DNA of 15,125 nt from NCBI GenBank assembly GCA_035647435.1, contig DASRNM010000063.1:1-15125 (forward strand). The letters are read 5' to 3'. The translations under genes and the position numbers were made by a program. This document shows positions 14,783 through 15,125 of this stretch, in pieces; position 1 is the stretch's first letter, and each line of letters opens with the position of its first letter. The stretch is from JAAZFZ01 sp035647435 (GTDB taxonomy: Bacteria; Bacillota; Clostridia; Oscillospirales; Acutalibacteraceae). Under the pieces are notes generated by a model, which made no database searches, was not told where the DNA came from, and saw nothing but the letters and a program-made list of their open reading frames with translations.

Positions 14783-15125
14783 TGAGTATTGATAAATATA
14801 TTACTTGGATCTTTAAACATAAAAAATTGACCGGACTGATAGTGCTGGGATTGTTTCTACTACCATTGCTTACAGTTCATTTGCTTTTCAAGTGGAGTAC
14901 AGGACTTGAAGCAATTTCTGCTGAATGGACTGCAGGCGATTTGCTTGGATACATTGCGGGATTTGAAGCTTTTGTTGGTACAGTTATTCTTGGAGTTATT
15001 GCTGTTTGGCAAACTGATAAAGCTAATAAAACAAATGATAACTTGTTAAAATTGACTGAAGAAAATGAGAGAAAGTCAGTTCTTCCATTTTTGTCCTTTA
15101 ATTCATATTTGACAAAATATGAAGG
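14779..15125 (+). CDS. Two-helix membrane protein, partial (runs off the right edge)
   Basis: The visible 115 codons begin at ATG 14779 (or the adjacent ATG 14782), overlapping the preceding TGA; AGGTGA lies about 7 nt upstream. Hydrophobic helices are at about residues 17-37 (LTGLIVLGLFLLPLL) and 57-77 (GYIAGFEAFVGTVILGVIAVW), separated by an acidic loop with WTAGDLLGY. A hydrophilic, probably coiled segment (TDKANKTNDNLLKLTEENERK) leads into the missing C-terminal domain. Proteins with a W-x-x-GD-x-L-x-Y/F loop and paired helices are common orphans in Firmicute accessory regions, and I know of no assigned function. Coupling to the GIY-YIG-like gene suggests a pair working together, for example a membrane component beside a nucleic-acid-acting component, but the C-terminal domain would be needed to say more. 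Confidence 0.75.
   Translation, partial: MMSIDKYITWIFKHKKLTGLIVLGLFLLPLLTVHLLFKWSTGLEAISAEWTAGDLLGYIAGFEAFVGTVILGVIAVWQTDKANKTNDNLLKLTEENERKSVLPFLSFNSYLTKYE

Overview
The window looks like chromosomal DNA of a low-GC, spore-forming Firmicute, most likely a clostridial or ruminococcal-type anaerobe. The evidence is the AT-rich base composition, strong AGGAGG-type ribosome sites with frequent GTG/TTG starts, a spore photoproduct lyase gene, a DUF3048 (YerB-type) protein and a clostridial-looking acyl-CoA synthetase. All product names come from reading the translations by eye; no database search was run.

Left part, minus strand (1-7434). MgtC/SapB-type membrane protein gene -> yfbR-type 5'-nucleotidase gene form one likely operon. 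Next comes carA -> carB (8-nt overlap) -> MBOAT acyltransferase gene -> the first 60 codons of a membrane-anchored protein that is probably the MBOAT's partner. carA has its own extended -10 promoter. Its product is the most striking object in the window: the glutaminase nucleophile Cys and the catalytic His are both replaced (Ser247 and Cys331) while the rest of the protein is intact. The encoded carbamoyl-phosphate synthase is therefore predicted to use free ammonia rather than glutamine.

Middle part (7435-12655). A divergent region separates mgtC from a spore photoproduct lyase gene (plus strand), followed by a DUF3048 surface protein with its own promoter and a strong rho-independent terminator. 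Facing it on the minus strand is a two-gene operon: an acyl-CoA synthetase (ANL family) and a TIM-barrel sugar phosphate isomerase/epimerase-like protein. A second divergent region carries two good sigma-A promoters back to back, one for the synthetase operon and one for rlmD.

Right part (12656-15125). rlmD (23S rRNA uracil-C5 methyltransferase) is the last ordinary chromosomal gene. Its last ~280 bp are clearly richer in GC than the rest of the gene. About 110 bp beyond it, three 23-bp direct repeats lie at exact 30-bp spacing, with a weaker fourth copy, just inside a TGT terminus. The layout resembles the transposase-binding end of a Tn7-like (TnsB-type) transposon. Beyond it lies a translationally coupled pair, a small GIY-YIG-like protein and a two-helix membrane protein (cut by the window edge), which I read as accessory cargo.
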